From contig NZ_OU745390.1 of the NCBI RefSeq assembly GCF_916618955.1, positions 3,410,001-3,474,000 of the forward strand: a stretch of DNA of 64,000 nt, given 5' to 3'. The DNA is from Pseudomonas sp. Marseille-Q3773. Lineage in GTDB: Bacteria > Pseudomonadota > Gammaproteobacteria > Pseudomonadales > Pseudomonadaceae. The notes under the pieces were generated by a model. That model was not told where the DNA came from and did not search any database. It was given only the letters and a program-made list of their open reading frames with translations. Positions 9,213-19,522 of this stretch are shown here, piece after piece. Numbering within the stretch: position 1 is the first letter of the stretch; every line of letters starts with the position of its first letter. The position numbers and the translations under genes were made by a program.

Positions 9213-11243
9213 ATGACCTTGCGCCAACGCCTGGAAAACCTCCCGGTCGGGCAGAAGCTGCTGGCAGCCCTGCTGGTATTGCTGGTGACCATCCTGCTGG
9301 TGGCCAACCTCACCTTCATCAGCGCCGCCTACTGGATCACCCAGGAGAGCATGGCGCCACAGGCGCTGCATACCATCGGCCGGCTGGTGGCCAATCCGCA
9401 GCTGGCCGCCCGCGCCGGCGACAACCCGGACGCCGCCAGCGCCCTGCTCAAGGAGCTGGACAGCTACACGCCGCTGCGTGCCGCCGCCGTCTACGGCGGC
9501 GACGGCCGCATGCTGGCGCAGCTGCAGCATGGCGAGCCGCTGACCCTACCCAAGCGTTTTCGCAACATCGATGGCTGGCGCCTGATGGAGTTTCGCAGTA
9601 CCCAGCTGATCCGCATGCCACGCGAGGCCAACCCGCCGGCCCACCTGTTGCTGGTAGCCAGCAGCGAACTGCCTACCGCCTTCTACACCGGCACCCTCAG
9701 CGCCAGCCTGGCCATCCTGGTGTTCAGCGTCCTGCTGTGGATCTTTATTGCCCGGCAGATCAAACGCCTGATCACCCAGCCGATCAACCAGCTCGAGGAA
9801 CTCAGCCGCCAGGTCACCCGCGAAGAAAGCTACGCCCTGCGTGCCCAGCGTGGCAACGACGACGAAATCGGCAGCCTCGCCGAAGCGTTCAACACCATGC
9901 TTTCACGCATCGAAGCCCGCGAACAGCAGCTCAAGCGCACCCGCGACGAATTCCAGGAAGCCTATGACCAGGCCCAGGGCCTGGCCGAGGAAACCCGCCA
10001 TACCAACCGCAAGCTGGAGCTGGAAGTACAGGTGCGCAGCAAGATCGAGAAGAAGCTCACCGGTTTCCAGAACTACCTCAACAGCATCATCGACTCGATG
10101 CCCTCGGCGCTGATCGCCCTTGACGAGCAGCTCTACGTGACCCAGTGGAACCACGAAGCCACGGTACTTTCCGGCACGCCGCTGGATGAGGCGCTGAACC
10201 AGCCGATCTTCATTGCCTTCGAACCGCTCAAGCCGTTCCTGCCGCAACTGAAGGAAACCGTGGAAAAGCACCGGGTGGCGAAGATCGAGCGGGTCACCTG
10301 GCCCAAGGGCGACGACCTGCGCCACTATGCCCTGACCTTCTACCCACTGACCGGTGGTGGTGGCCGTGGCGTGGTCATCCGCATCGACGACATTACCCAG
10401 CGCCTGTCGCTGGAAGAAATGATGGTGCAATCGGAGAAAATGCTGTCGGTCGGCGGCCTGGCCGCCGGCATGGCCCACGAGATCAACAACCCGCTGGGCG
10501 CGATCCTGCATAACGTGCAGAACATCCGCCGGCGCCTGTCGCCAGAGCTGCCGCGCAACCTCGAACAGGCCGAAGAGCTGGGCATCGATCTGGCTACGGT
10601 CAACCGCTACCTGGACAGCCGCGATGTACCGCAATTGCTTGACGGCATCCAGCAGGCCGGCGCCCGGGCGGCGAAAATCGTCACCCACATGCTCAGCTTC
10701 AGCCGCCGCAGCAACCGCCAGCTGGCGCCGTGCGACCTGCCGGCACTGATCGACCAGGCGGTGGAGATTGCCGGCAACGACTTCGACCTGGCCATCGGCT
10801 TCGACTTCAAGGGCACGGCCATCGTGCGCCAGTTCGACCCGGAACTGGGCCCGGTGCCATGCACCGCCAACGAACTGGAGCAGGTGCTGCTCAACCTGTT
10901 GAAGAACGCCGCCCAGGCCATCCACCAGCGGCCACAGCCAAGCGAGCCCGGGCGCATCATCCTGCGCACCCGGCTGAACCCGCCGTGGGCGGAAATCCAG
11001 GTCGAGGACAACGGCGTCGGCATGCCCGAGGGGGTACGCAAGCGTACCTTCGAGCCGTTCTTCACCACCAAGGAGATCGGCCAGGGCACCGGGCTGGGCC
11101 TGTCGGTTTCGTACTTCATCATCACCAACAACCACAAGGGGCAGATGGAAGTGCAGTCCACGCCCGGCCAGGGCACCTGCTTCACCCTGCGCCTGCCCCT
11201 TGTCCAGCCGGCCGCGATGGCACCGGCCACAACGGAGGCATGA
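9213..11243 (+). CDS. Membrane sensor histidine kinase (HAMP-PAS-HisKA-HATPase), orphan
   Basis: The 676-residue two-component sensor has TM1 (about 15-40), a periplasmic domain of about 110 residues, TM2 (about 155-180) and HAMP (about 180-235). A coiled coil (about 235-285, QQLKRTRDEFQEAYDQAQ), a PAS domain (about 285-395) and HisKA follow, with phospho-acceptor His422 in GMAHEINNPLG. HATPase_c has the N box (LLNLLKNAAQAI), G1 (EDNGVGMP) and G2 (GTGLGLS). No response-regulator gene is nearby, so its partner is encoded elsewhere. It corresponds in context to P. aeruginosa PA4398, which I recall has been linked to swarming and biofilm. It ends 1 nt before the cobalamin adenosyltransferase gene. 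Confidence 0.88.
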   Translation: MTLRQRLENLPVGQKLLAALLVLLVTILLVANLTFISAAYWITQESMAPQALHTIGRLVANPQLAARAGDNPDAASALLKELDSYTPLRAAAVYGGDGRMLAQLQHGEPLTLPKRFRNIDGWRLMEFRSTQLIRMPREANPPAHLLLVASSELPTAFYTGTLSASLAILVFSVLLWIFIARQIKRLITQPINQLEELSRQVTREESYALRAQRGNDDEIGSLAEAFNTMLSRIEAREQQLKRTRDEFQEAYDQAQGLAEETRHTNRKLELEVQVRSKIEKKLTGFQNYLNSIIDSMPSALIALDEQLYVTQWNHEATVLSGTPLDEALNQPIFIAFEPLKPFLPQLKETVEKHRVAKIERVTWPKGDDLRHYALTFYPLTGGGGRGVVIRIDDITQRLSLEEMMVQSEKMLSVGGLAAGMAHEINNPLGAILHNVQNIRRRLSPELPRNLEQAEELGIDLATVNRYLDSRDVPQLLDGIQQAGARAAKIVTHMLSFSRRSNRQLAPCDLPALIDQAVEIAGNDFDLAIGFDFKGTAIVRQFDPELGPVPCTANELEQVLLNLLKNAAQAIHQRPQPSEPGRIILRTRLNPPWAEIQVEDNGVGMPEGVRKRTFEPFFTTKEIGQGTGLGLSVSYFIITNNHKGQMEVQSTPGQGTCFTLRLPLVQPAAMAPATTEA

Positions 11244-11244
11244 C

Positions 11245-11811
11245 ATGGGCTATCGCCTGTCGAAGATCTACACACGCACTGGCGACAAGGGCGAGACCGG
11301 CTTGGGCGATGGGCGGCGGGTACCCAAGGACCACCCGCGGATCGAGGCGATCGGCGAGGTGGATAGCCTGAACAGCCAGTTGGGTTTGCTGCTGGCAGGG
11401 CTGGCCGAGCAAGGGCTGGATGAAGTGAGCAAGGTGCTCGCGCCCTGCCAACACCGCTTGTTCGACCTCGGCGGTGAGCTGGCCATGCCCAGCTACCAGG
11501 CGCTGGACCTGGCCGAGGTGGAGCGCCTGGAAGCCGCGATCGATGTGTGGAACGAAGAACTGGGGCCGCTGAAGAACTTCATCTTGCCCAGTGGCTCGGC
11601 GCTGGTGGCGCAGGCACATGTATGCCGCAGCCTGGCGCGCAGTGCCGAGCGGCGCTGCCAGCATTTGAATGCCGTGGAGCCACTGGCGGGGGGTGGCTTG
11701 GCATATATCAACCGGCTATCCGATCTACTGTTCGTGGCGGCGCGGGTAATCGGGCGGCGGCAGGGGGGTGCCGAGGTGTTGTGGCAGCCAGCTGCCAAGT
11801 CTGAAGGGTGA
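11245..11811 (+). CDS. ATP:cob(I)alamin adenosyltransferase (PduO/MMAB type)
   Basis: The 188-residue enzyme transfers the adenosyl group of ATP to cob(I)alamin to form coenzyme B12. The N-terminal ATP-binding signature KIYTRTGDKGETGLGDGRR and the C-terminal RSAERR...YINRLSDLLFVAAR motif are diagnostic of the PduO-type family. The frame is open upstream inside the kinase gene, but the ATG at 11245 follows GGAGG and matches homologues. It is separated by one base from the upstream kinase stop codon, so the two are probably co-translated. Confidence 0.92.
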   Translation: MGYRLSKIYTRTGDKGETGLGDGRRVPKDHPRIEAIGEVDSLNSQLGLLLAGLAEQGLDEVSKVLAPCQHRLFDLGGELAMPSYQALDLAEVERLEAAIDVWNEELGPLKNFILPSGSALVAQAHVCRSLARSAERRCQHLNAVEPLAGGGLAYINRLSDLLFVAARVIGRRQGGAEVLWQPAAKSEG

Positions 11812-11817
11812 GATTTT

Positions 11818-11836
11818 GGGGCTGCTGTGCAGCCCC
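11818..11836. terminator. Short GC hairpin between convergent genes
   Basis: Arms GGGGCTGC and GCAGCCCC enclose a 3-nt loop between the end of the adenosyltransferase gene (+) and the end of the Nudix gene (-). No U-tract follows the stem on either strand, so its terminator strength is doubtful. Confidence 0.4.
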
Positions 11837-11849
11837 AGTTACCGGAGAC

Positions 11850-12794
11850 TCAAGTTTCCGGCCACAATGCCCGGATTCCGGCCACACCCTGTGCCCCGGC
11901 AGCCCAGGCCTGCTCCCGCTCACCCGGCCCGACGCCACCCAGCAGATAGACCGGCTTGCTGAACCCGGCGATCATCCGTTGCGCTTCGTCCCACCCCAGC
12001 GGCACGGCGTCAGGGTGAGTCTGGGTCGCCTGCACCGGCGACAAGGTCACGAAATCCACACCCATCTGCTCCGCCAGCGCCAGCTCTTCGGCGCTATGGC
12101 AGGAGGCCGCCAGCCACCGCTCCCGGGGGAATGGCCGGCCATTCGGCGCATACTTGCGCAATTGTGCGGCGGTCAGGTGCCAACCCGCCGAAGGGAAGTC
12201 CCCCAGCCATTCCAGCGGTCCCTTGAGCATCAGCTGTGCCTTGCCCGCGCACAGCCCGACCGCGTCCACCGCCACGTCGCGGTACTTGGGGTCGTACATG
12301 TCCGGCGCGCGCAGCTGGATCAGGCGTATACCGTTGGCCACGGCCTTCTGGATACCCTTGAGCAGCTGCGGTACTTCCAGGCCATCCGGGGTGATCAGGT
12401 ACTGGTCCGGCAGACGTGCGGCAGCAACGATCGGCTTGTTGGCCTCGGGGAATTCGTATTGCGGCAGATCGCGCGGGGCAACCCACGCCAGCGGCTGGCC
12501 CTCGGCGCCATGCGGTTCACCGGTAAACGCCTCGACTTCGCGGACGTCCAGCAGCACCTGCTTATCGGGGTAATCGTGGCTGACCTTGATCAGCGCGCGC
12601 GAACGGCTTGCCTCGATGCCCAGCTCTTCGCGCAGCTCACGGGCCAGCGCTGCTTCGACGCCCTCGCCCTCCTCCACCTTGCCACCGGGGAACTCCCACA
12701 GGCCACCCTGGTGCTGGGTATCGGCACGGCGCGCGATCAGGATGCGGCCATCGCTACCACGAATGACGGCTGCTACAACATGAATCCGTTTCAC
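11850..12794 (-). CDS. Nudix hydrolase (MutT-like) fused to a TenI/ThiE-like domain
   Basis: The 314-residue protein has an N-terminal MutT-type Nudix domain (1-130) with the full Nudix box (38-60: GG, Glu, then REL-REELGI), which fits removal of oxidised dGTP. Residues about 135-314 form a TenI/thiamine-phosphate-synthase-like TIM barrel (GIRLIQLRAPDM, LSPVQATQTHPDA, LLGGVGPGE). Typical ThiE catalytic motifs are changed, so thiamine synthesis is unlikely. The start is GTG (12792-12794), overlapping the stop of the upstream glutathione transferase gene by 4 nt (GTGA), which implies translational coupling. Confidence 0.87.
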   Translation of the reverse strand: MKRIHVVAAVIRGSDGRILIARRADTQHQGGLWEFPGGKVEEGEGVEAALARELREELGIEASRSRALIKVSHDYPDKQVLLDVREVEAFTGEPHGAEGQPLAWVAPRDLPQYEFPEANKPIVAAARLPDQYLITPDGLEVPQLLKGIQKAVANGIRLIQLRAPDMYDPKYRDVAVDAVGLCAGKAQLMLKGPLEWLGDFPSAGWHLTAAQLRKYAPNGRPFPRERWLAASCHSAEELALAEQMGVDFVTLSPVQATQTHPDAVPLGWDEAQRMIAGFSKPVYLLGGVGPGEREQAWAAGAQGVAGIRALWPET

Positions 12795-13423
12795 CCTTCA
12801 CGCTCCGCCAGGCCAGCCCGCTGCCAGGCCTGGAAGGCCGGCCATTGATAAATGGTCTCGATATAGGCCGCCGCCTCGGCAGGCACTTCCACGCGGTAGG
12901 TGCGCAGGCGCACGGCCACCGGGGCGAAGAAGGCATCGGCCAGGCTCGGCTTGCCGAACAGGAACGGACCGCTTTCCTTGGCCACCAGGCGGCATTCGGA
13001 CCACAGCGCAACGATACGGTCGATATCGATTTGTACCTCCAGCGGCACGCTGTCCAGCGCCTGGTCGCGCGACAGGTCGAACGGCATGGCACTGCGCAGG
13101 GCGAGGAAGCCGCCATGCATCTGCGCGCAGGCCGAGCGGGCCTGGGCCCGGGCGGCTACGTCGGCAGGCCACAGCTGGGCCTCGGGGTGGCGTTCGTTGA
13201 GGTATTCGGCGATGGCCAGCGAGTCGGCAATCACCCCGTGCTCGGTCTTCAGCAGCGGTACCTTGCCGGTGGCGGAGAAGGCCAGGATGCGCTGACGGGT
13301 GTCAGGCTGGTTGAGTTTGATCAGGGTTTCTTCGTAGGGCACGCCAGCCAGTTCGAGGGCCAGCGCGCCGCGCAGCGACCAGGAGGAATACAGCTTGTCG
13401 CCGATGATCAGTTGATAGCTCAT
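12791..13423 (-). CDS. Glutathione S-transferase family protein
   Basis: The 210-residue cytosolic GST has a thioredoxin-fold N-terminal half (1-80) with Ser/Trp active-site segment KLYSSWSLRGALALE and glutathione-binding TGKVPLL and IADSLAIAEYL. An all-helical C-terminal domain (about 90-205) follows. The substrate is unknown. The ATG at 13421-13423 is the start supported by homology; the open frame further upstream is REP sequence. It overlaps the Nudix gene by 4 nt. Confidence 0.88.
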   Translation of the reverse strand: MSYQLIIGDKLYSSWSLRGALALELAGVPYEETLIKLNQPDTRQRILAFSATGKVPLLKTEHGVIADSLAIAEYLNERHPEAQLWPADVAARAQARSACAQMHGGFLALRSAMPFDLSRDQALDSVPLEVQIDIDRIVALWSECRLVAKESGPFLFGKPSLADAFFAPVAVRLRTYRVEVPAEAAAYIETIYQWPAFQAWQRAGLAEREG

Positions 13424-13450
13424 GGTTCGGCTCCATGGATCTCGGATTTC

Positions 13451-13550
13451 GGGGCTGTTTGCAGCCCTTTCGCGGATAAATCCACTCCTGCAAAGACCGC
13501 ATAGCCCCTGTAGGAGCGGATTTATCCGCGAAAGGGCCGCAAGCGGCCCC
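13451..13550. repeat. REP pair (inverted, about 45-nt arms)
   Basis: The left arm (13451-13495) and right arm (13506-13550) are inverted copies with only a few mismatches. The shared core is CTTTCGCGGATAAATCC / GGATTTATCCGCGAAAG and the tail is CCTGTAGGAGCGG. It fills the space between the GST gene and argJ and differs in core sequence from the pair at 724-828. Confidence 0.85.
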
Positions 13551-13557
13551 ATTTACA

Positions 13558-14775
13558 TCAGGTGCGGTATTCGGCGTTGATCTTCACGTACTCGTGGGAC
13601 AGGTCGGTGGTCCAGATGGTTTCGCTGCACTGGCCGCGACCCAGCTCGATGCGGATGGTGATTTCTTCCTGGGCCATGACTTTGGCGCCCTGGTCTTCGG
13701 TGTAGCTCGGGCTGCGCCCGCCTTTGCTGGCGATGCAGACGTTGTCCAGGTACACGTCGATCAGGTTCACATCCAGCTCCGGCACGCCGGCACGGCCGAC
13801 GGCGGCAAGGATGCGGCCCCAGTTCGGGTCGGAGGCGAACAGCGCGGTCTTGATCAGCGGCGAGTGGGCCACGGCGTAACCGACATCCAGGCATTCCTGG
13901 TGGTTGCCACCGCCGTTGACCTGCACGGTCACGAACTTGGTTGCACCTTCGCCGTCACGGACGATGGCCTGGGCCACTTCCATGCACACTTCGAACACGG
14001 CCTTCTTCAGCGCTTCGAACAGTGCGCCGCTGGCTTCGGTGACTTCCGGCAGGTTGGCCTTGCCGGTGGCAATCAACATGCAGCAGTCGTTGGTCGAGGT
14101 GTCGCCATCGATGGTGATGCGGTTGAACGACTTGTTGGCGCCGTCGAGTATCAGGTCCTTGAGCACTGCCGGGGCAACCTTGGCGTCAGTGGCGATGTAG
14201 CCGAGCATGGTGGCCATGTTCGGGCGGATCATGCCGGCCCCCTTGCTGATGCCGGTCACGGTAACGGTCACGCCATCGTGCTGGAACTGGCGGCTGGCGC
14301 CCTTGGGCAGGGTGTCGGTGGTCATGATGCCGGTGGCAGCTTCAGCCCAGTGGTTTTCCGACAGGTTGTCGAGGGCAGCCTGCAGCGCGCCTTCGATCTT
14401 TTCCACCGGTAGCGGTTCGCCGATCACGCCGGTGGAGAATGGCAGTACCGACTCGGCCGGTACGCCGGCCAGTTCGGCCAGCTTGGCGCAGGTGCGCTCG
14501 GCAGCGGCCAGGCCTGGCGCGCCGGTACCGGCGTTGGCGTTGCCGGTGTTGGTCAGCAGGTAGCGCACGGTGCCCTGTACACGCTGCTTGGACAGGATCA
14601 CCGGTGCTGCGCAGAAGGCATTGAGGGTGAACACGCCCGCCACGCTGGAACCTTCGGCACAGCGCATCACCACCACATCCTTACGCCCCGGGCGCTTGAT
14701 ACCGGCAGAAGCGATACCGAGTTCAAAACCCGGAACCGGGTGCAAGGTGGGCAAAGGACCAAGACCAACAGCCAT
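13558..14775 (-). CDS. argJ: Bifunctional glutamate N-acetyltransferase/amino-acid acetyltransferase ArgJ
   Basis: ArgJ recycles the acetyl group from N-acetylornithine to glutamate (and can acetylate glutamate) in arginine synthesis. It is self-cleaved into two chains. The 405-residue protein has the diagnostic [17 protein letters not shown] motif; cleavage is expected between Ala188 and Thr189, Thr189 becoming the nucleophile. The N-terminal [20 protein letters not shown] and C-terminal [10 protein letters not shown] regions also match. The ATG at 14773-14775 gives the usual length. It is flanked on both sides by REP pairs. Confidence 0.96.
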   Translation of the reverse strand: MAVGLGPLPTLHPVPGFELGIASAGIKRPGRKDVVVMRCAEGSSVAGVFTLNAFCAAPVILSKQRVQGTVRYLLTNTGNANAGTGAPGLAAAERTCAKLAELAGVPAESVLPFSTGVIGEPLPVEKIEGALQAALDNLSENHWAEAATGIMTTDTLPKGASRQFQHDGVTVTVTGISKGAGMIRPNMATMLGYIATDAKVAPAVLKDLILDGANKSFNRITIDGDTSTNDCCMLIATGKANLPEVTEASGALFEALKKAVFEVCMEVAQAIVRDGEGATKFVTVQVNGGGNHQECLDVGYAVAHSPLIKTALFASDPNWGRILAAVGRAGVPELDVNLIDVYLDNVCIASKGGRSPSYTEDQGAKVMAQEEITIRIELGRGQCSETIWTTDLSHEYVKINAEYRT

Positions 14776-14812
14776 TAGAGCGCTCCTAGAAAATACGGTT
14801 GATATTGAAAAG

Positions 14813-14935
14813 CGGGGCCGCTTCGCGCCCCATCGCGACACAAGGCCGCTCCCACATAGGACGGCGCAGCGTTGCGGCTGTGCGCTATCCCTGTGGGAGC
14901 GGCCTTGTGTCGCGACAGGGCCGCAACGCGGCCCC
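14813..14935. repeat. REP pair (inverted, about 48-nt arms, 27-nt spacer)
   Basis: The left arm (14813-14860) and right arm (14888-14935) are inverted copies sharing the TCGCGACACAAGGCCGCTCCCAC-type core seen also at 724-828. It lies between argJ and the end of secA and occupies nearly all of that gap. Confidence 0.85.
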
Positions 14936-14947
14936 ATTCAGGTCAGA

Positions 14948-17683
14948 TCACTCGATCTGCCCGTGGCAATGCTTGAACTTCTTGCCCGAACCACACCAGC
15001 ACGGCTCATTGCGGCCCAGCTTCTGGTCGTTGCGTACCGGCGCCGAGGCAACCGCCACTTCGGCGCCCTCTTCACTCAGTTGCTCGCTTTCCAGGCCCGG
15101 GGCAGCGGCGTGCTGGAACTGCATGCGGCTGGCCAGTTCCTCGGCTTCGCGACGCAGGCGGGCTTCCTCTTCGGCCGGGTCTTCGCGGCGCACCTGAACG
15201 TGCGACAGCACGCGGATGGTGTCGCGCTTGATCGACTCGAGCAGTTCCTGGAACAGGCTGAAGGATTCGCGCTTGTACTCCTGCTTCGGGTTCTTCTGCG
15301 CATAACCACGCAGGTGGATACCGTGACGCAGGTGGTCCATGGTCGACAGGTGGTCTTTCCACAGGTCGTCCAGCACACGCAGCAGAATCTGCTTCTCGAA
15401 GGTGCGCAGGGCCTCGATACCGGCCTGGTCTTCCTTCTCGGTGTACGCAGTGGTGATCTCGTTCAGCAGCTTCTCGCGCAGGGTCTCTTCGTAGAGGTGG
15501 TCGTCCTCGTCGAGCCACTGCTGGATCGGCAGCTTGATGGCGAAATCGCTGGCCAGCGAAGCTTCCAGGCCGGCCACGTCCCACTGCTCGGGCAGCGACT
15601 GCGGCGGAATGTGCTGGCTGATGGTAGCGTCCAGTACTTCCTTGCGGAATTCGACGATGGTGTCGCCGATGTTCTCGGCGGCCAGCAGGCTGTTGCGCAT
15701 GTGGTAGATCACCTTGCGCTGCTCGTTGGCCACGTCGTCGTATTCGAGCAATTGCTTGCGGATATCGAAGTTGCGACCTTCGACCTTGCGCTGAGCTTTC
15801 TCGATGGCGTTGGTGACCATACGGTGTTCGATCGCCTCGCCCGACTGCATGCCCAGCGCCTTCATGAAGTTCTTCACCCGGTCGGAGGCGAAGATACGCA
15901 TCAGGCTGTCTTCCAGCGACAGGTAGAAGCGGCTCGAACCCGGGTCACCCTGACGGCCGGAACGGCCACGCAGCTGGTTGTCGATACGGCGCGACTCGTG
16001 ACGCTCGGAGGCGATCACATGCAGGCCACCCGACTCGATCACCTGCTGGTGACGCTTCTGCCAGTCGGCCTTGATCTGGGCGATCTGCTCGGCGGTGGGG
16101 TTTTCCAGGGCGGCCACTTCGGCCTCCCAGTTACCGCCCAGCAGAATGTCGGTACCACGGCCGGCCATGTTGGTGGCGATGGTCAGCGCACCTGGCGCAC
16201 CCGCCTGGGCGATGATCTCGGCTTCCTTCTCGTGGTACTTGGCGTTGAGCACCTTGTGCTCGATACCTTCCTTTTTCAGGAGGTTGGACATGTGCTCCGA
16301 CGTTTCGATGGTCGCCGTACCGACCAGCACCGGACGGCCCTGCTTCATGCTTTCCTTGATGTCGGCGATGATCGCGGCGTATTTCTCGTCGGCAGTCAGG
16401 TACACCAGGTCGTTGAAGTCCTTGCGCGCCAACGGCTTGTTCGGCGGAATGACCATCACGTTGAGGCCATAGATCGACTGGAACTCGAACGCTTCGGTGT
16501 CGGCGGTACCGGTCATGCCGGACAGCTTGGTGTACAGGCGGAAGTAGTTCTGGAAGGTGGTCGAAGCCAGGGTCTGGCTTTCGGCCTGGATATTCAGGTT
16601 TTCTTTCGCTTCGATAGCCTGGTGCAGGCCTTCGGACAGACGACGGCCCGGCATGGTACGGCCGGTGTGCTCGTCGATCAGCAGAACCTGGCCGTCCTGG
16701 ACGATGTATTCGATGTTGCGGTGGAACAGCTTGTGCGCGCGCAGGCCGGCATAGACGTGGGTCAGCAGGCTCAGGTTGTGCGCCGAGTAGAGACTCTCGC
16801 CCTCGGCCAGCAGGCCGGCCTGGGTGAGCATCTCTTCGATGAACTGGTGACCGGCTTCGTTCAGCTCGACCTGGCGGCTCTTCTCGTCAATGGTGAAGTG
16901 GCCTTCCTGGGTGACCTGGCCTTCCACTTCCTCGATATGCTGCTTCAGGCGCGGAATCAGGCGGTTGATCTCGATGTACAGCTTGGAGCTGTCCTCGGCC
17001 TGGCCGGAGATGATCAGCGGGGTACGCGCTTCGTCGATGAGGATGGAGTCGACTTCGTCGATCACGGCGAAGTTCAGTTCACGCTGGAACTTCTCTTCCT
17101 GGCTGAACGCCATGTTGTCGCGCAGGTAGTCGAAACCGAATTCGTTGTTGGTGCCGTAGGTGATGTCGGCCGCGTAGGCCGCGCGTTTTTCTTCCGGCGG
17201 CTGGAAGGCCGAAACGATGCCCACGGACAGGCCGAGGAACTCGTACAGCGGGCGCATCCAGTTGGCGTCACGGCGGGCCAGGTAGTCGTTGACGGTGACC
17301 ACGTGCACGCCCTTGCCGGACAATGCGTTCAGGTACACGGCCAGGGTACCGACCAAGGTCTTGCCTTCACCGGTACGCATTTCTGCGATCATGCCCTCGT
17401 GCAAGGTCATGCCGCCGATCAGCTGCACGTCGAAGTGGCGCATGCCCATCACGCGCTTGCCGGCCTCACGGGCCACGGCGAAGGCTTCCGGCAGCAACTG
17501 GTCCAGTGTCTCGCCTTTGGCCAGGCGCTCCTTGAACTCTGCGGTCTTGCCCCGCAGTTGCTCGTCGGAGAGGGCCACCATCTTCTCTTCGAGAGCATTG
17601 ACGATGTTCACCGTCTTGAGCATGCGTTTCACTTCACGCTCGTTCTTGCTTCCAAAAAGTTTCTTTAACAAAGGCGCAAACAT
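14948..17683 (-). CDS. secA: Preprotein translocase ATPase SecA
   Basis: SecA is the motor ATPase that drives unfolded proteins through SecYEG. The 911-residue protein has NBD1 with Walker A in [20 protein letters not shown] and DEAD-like [18 protein letters not shown]. The preprotein cross-linking, NBD2 ([36 protein letters not shown]), scaffold and wing domains follow. A C-terminal SecB/zinc-binding tail carries [14 protein letters not shown]. The start [20 protein letters not shown] at 17683 matches homologues. It is divergent from dciA. Confidence 0.98.
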   Translation of the reverse strand: MFAPLLKKLFGSKNEREVKRMLKTVNIVNALEEKMVALSDEQLRGKTAEFKERLAKGETLDQLLPEAFAVAREAGKRVMGMRHFDVQLIGGMTLHEGMIAEMRTGEGKTLVGTLAVYLNALSGKGVHVVTVNDYLARRDANWMRPLYEFLGLSVGIVSAFQPPEEKRAAYAADITYGTNNEFGFDYLRDNMAFSQEEKFQRELNFAVIDEVDSILIDEARTPLIISGQAEDSSKLYIEINRLIPRLKQHIEEVEGQVTQEGHFTIDEKSRQVELNEAGHQFIEEMLTQAGLLAEGESLYSAHNLSLLTHVYAGLRAHKLFHRNIEYIVQDGQVLLIDEHTGRTMPGRRLSEGLHQAIEAKENLNIQAESQTLASTTFQNYFRLYTKLSGMTGTADTEAFEFQSIYGLNVMVIPPNKPLARKDFNDLVYLTADEKYAAIIADIKESMKQGRPVLVGTATIETSEHMSNLLKKEGIEHKVLNAKYHEKEAEIIAQAGAPGALTIATNMAGRGTDILLGGNWEAEVAALENPTAEQIAQIKADWQKRHQQVIESGGLHVIASERHESRRIDNQLRGRSGRQGDPGSSRFYLSLEDSLMRIFASDRVKNFMKALGMQSGEAIEHRMVTNAIEKAQRKVEGRNFDIRKQLLEYDDVANEQRKVIYHMRNSLLAAENIGDTIVEFRKEVLDATISQHIPPQSLPEQWDVAGLEASLASDFAIKLPIQQWLDEDDHLYEETLREKLLNEITTAYTEKEDQAGIEALRTFEKQILLRVLDDLWKDHLSTMDHLRHGIHLRGYAQKNPKQEYKRESFSLFQELLESIKRDTIRVLSHVQVRREDPAEEEARLRREAEELASRMQFQHAAAPGLESEQLSEEGAEVAVASAPVRNDQKLGRNEPCWCGSGKKFKHCHGQIE

Positions 17684-17995
17684 ATCGGCAGGATCTTCCA
17701 CACGTAGGGATGGAGGGCGGCCCCATGAGTCGCCCGTGCAGCCCTGAGGCCGCATGCGAACGAGCATTCTACCCGGAAACGATGGTGAGGAAAGTGGTGG
17801 ATTTCCACGATGCTGGCACAGCGCTTTGGCGGGGGCCTGTTTTAGATAGGGGCATTTTCGCCGAGTTCAAGGTACGCCAGGATGAAACGTATCGAGAACG
17901 AGTCCTGGCTTGTGTCGCCTCCGCCCGCCGCGAAGAGGCCGGCACAGGCGACAGAGGTGTTAGACTGCTGACCTTGTAACCTCATGCGTATCACC
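17684..17995. other. Divergent control region between secA and dciA
   Basis: This 312-bp stretch contains no gene that I can support. It must hold the promoters of both divergent genes. On the minus strand TAGAAT (about 17771-17776) is a possible -10 for secA but has only a weak -35. On the plus strand TAGACT (17961-17966) is a possible -10 for dciA. Neither is strong enough to call as a promoter. Confidence 0.4.
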
Positions 17996-18451
17996 ATGGC
18001 CTACAAACCCTCCCCCGCTCAACCGCCTTCTGCCCTGCTGCGCCAGGTCCGTCCGTTGCGCCTGTTGCTGAACCAGGCGGAGCGCCTGGAACACCTGCAA
18101 CGCCTGCTGGAAAGCCAGCTGCAACCAGCCGCACGCGAGCATTGCCATGTCGCGTCGTGGCGCGATGGCACGTTGTTGCTGGTAGTCACCGATGGCCATT
18201 GGGCGACCCGCCTGCGCTACCAGCAGAAGCGCCTGCAGCGCCAGCTGCAAGCCATGGAAGCGTTCGGCAACCTCACCCGGATCCTGTTCAAGGTCCAACC
18301 GCCCCTGGTCCCCGCCAAACGCGGAACCCACGCCGCCGAGCTGTCGCCCCGTGCGGCCGAGAGCCTGCGCGACACCGCCGAGGGCATCACCGACCCAAGG
18401 CTGCGCGCAGCGCTGGAACGGTTGGCCGCGCACGCGGAAGACAAGCAATAA
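17996..18451 (+). CDS. dciA: DciA-type DUF721 protein, replicative helicase loader/operator
   Basis: DciA helps load the DnaB replicative helicase at the origin in bacteria lacking DnaC/DnaI. The 151-residue protein (155 if started at the upstream ATG, 17984) has an N-terminal KH-like DUF721 domain (about 15-105, with WRDGTLLLVVTDGHWATRLRYQQ) and a charged, probably flexible C-terminal tail. Neither ATG has a clear Shine-Dalgarno, so the start is uncertain; I prefer MAYKPSP. It is divergent from secA and convergent with lpxC. Confidence 0.8.
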   Translation: MAYKPSPAQPPSALLRQVRPLRLLLNQAERLEHLQRLLESQLQPAAREHCHVASWRDGTLLLVVTDGHWATRLRYQQKRLQRQLQAMEAFGNLTRILFKVQPPLVPAKRGTHAAELSPRAAESLRDTAEGITDPRLRAALERLAAHAEDKQ

Positions 18452-18478
18452 AAAAGGCCACCCGAAGGTGGCCTTAAT
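18449..18478 (-). terminator. Intrinsic terminator of lpxC (also at the end of dciA)
   Basis: A 9-bp stem (AAGGCCACC / GGTGGCCTT, 18454-18462 and 18467-18475) with a CGAA/TTCG tetraloop is followed on the minus strand by a run of T residues. It lies between convergent dciA and lpxC and best fits termination of the ftsZ-lpxC end of the cluster. Confidence 0.85.
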
Positions 18479-18498
18479 GAACTAGAGAGTGTTCGAAC

Positions 18499-19446
<948 letters not shown>

Positions 19447-19522
19447 TCAACAAAGGCTGGGGATGATAACAGACCCAACCTTTGATGAATACCAATCACC
19501 TTTATACCCCTGATAAATTCCA

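Noticed and set aside
9213..11811. Sensor kinase and adenosyltransferase as a new signalling system
   Set aside because: The tight linkage is notable, but both proteins are known families and no third component supports a dedicated system.
14570..17668. 1032-codon open frame antisense to secA
   Set aside because: It is a shadow of the high-GC third-position bias of secA; it has no recognisable domain and no ribosome-binding site, and its strand lies opposite an unmistakable gene.
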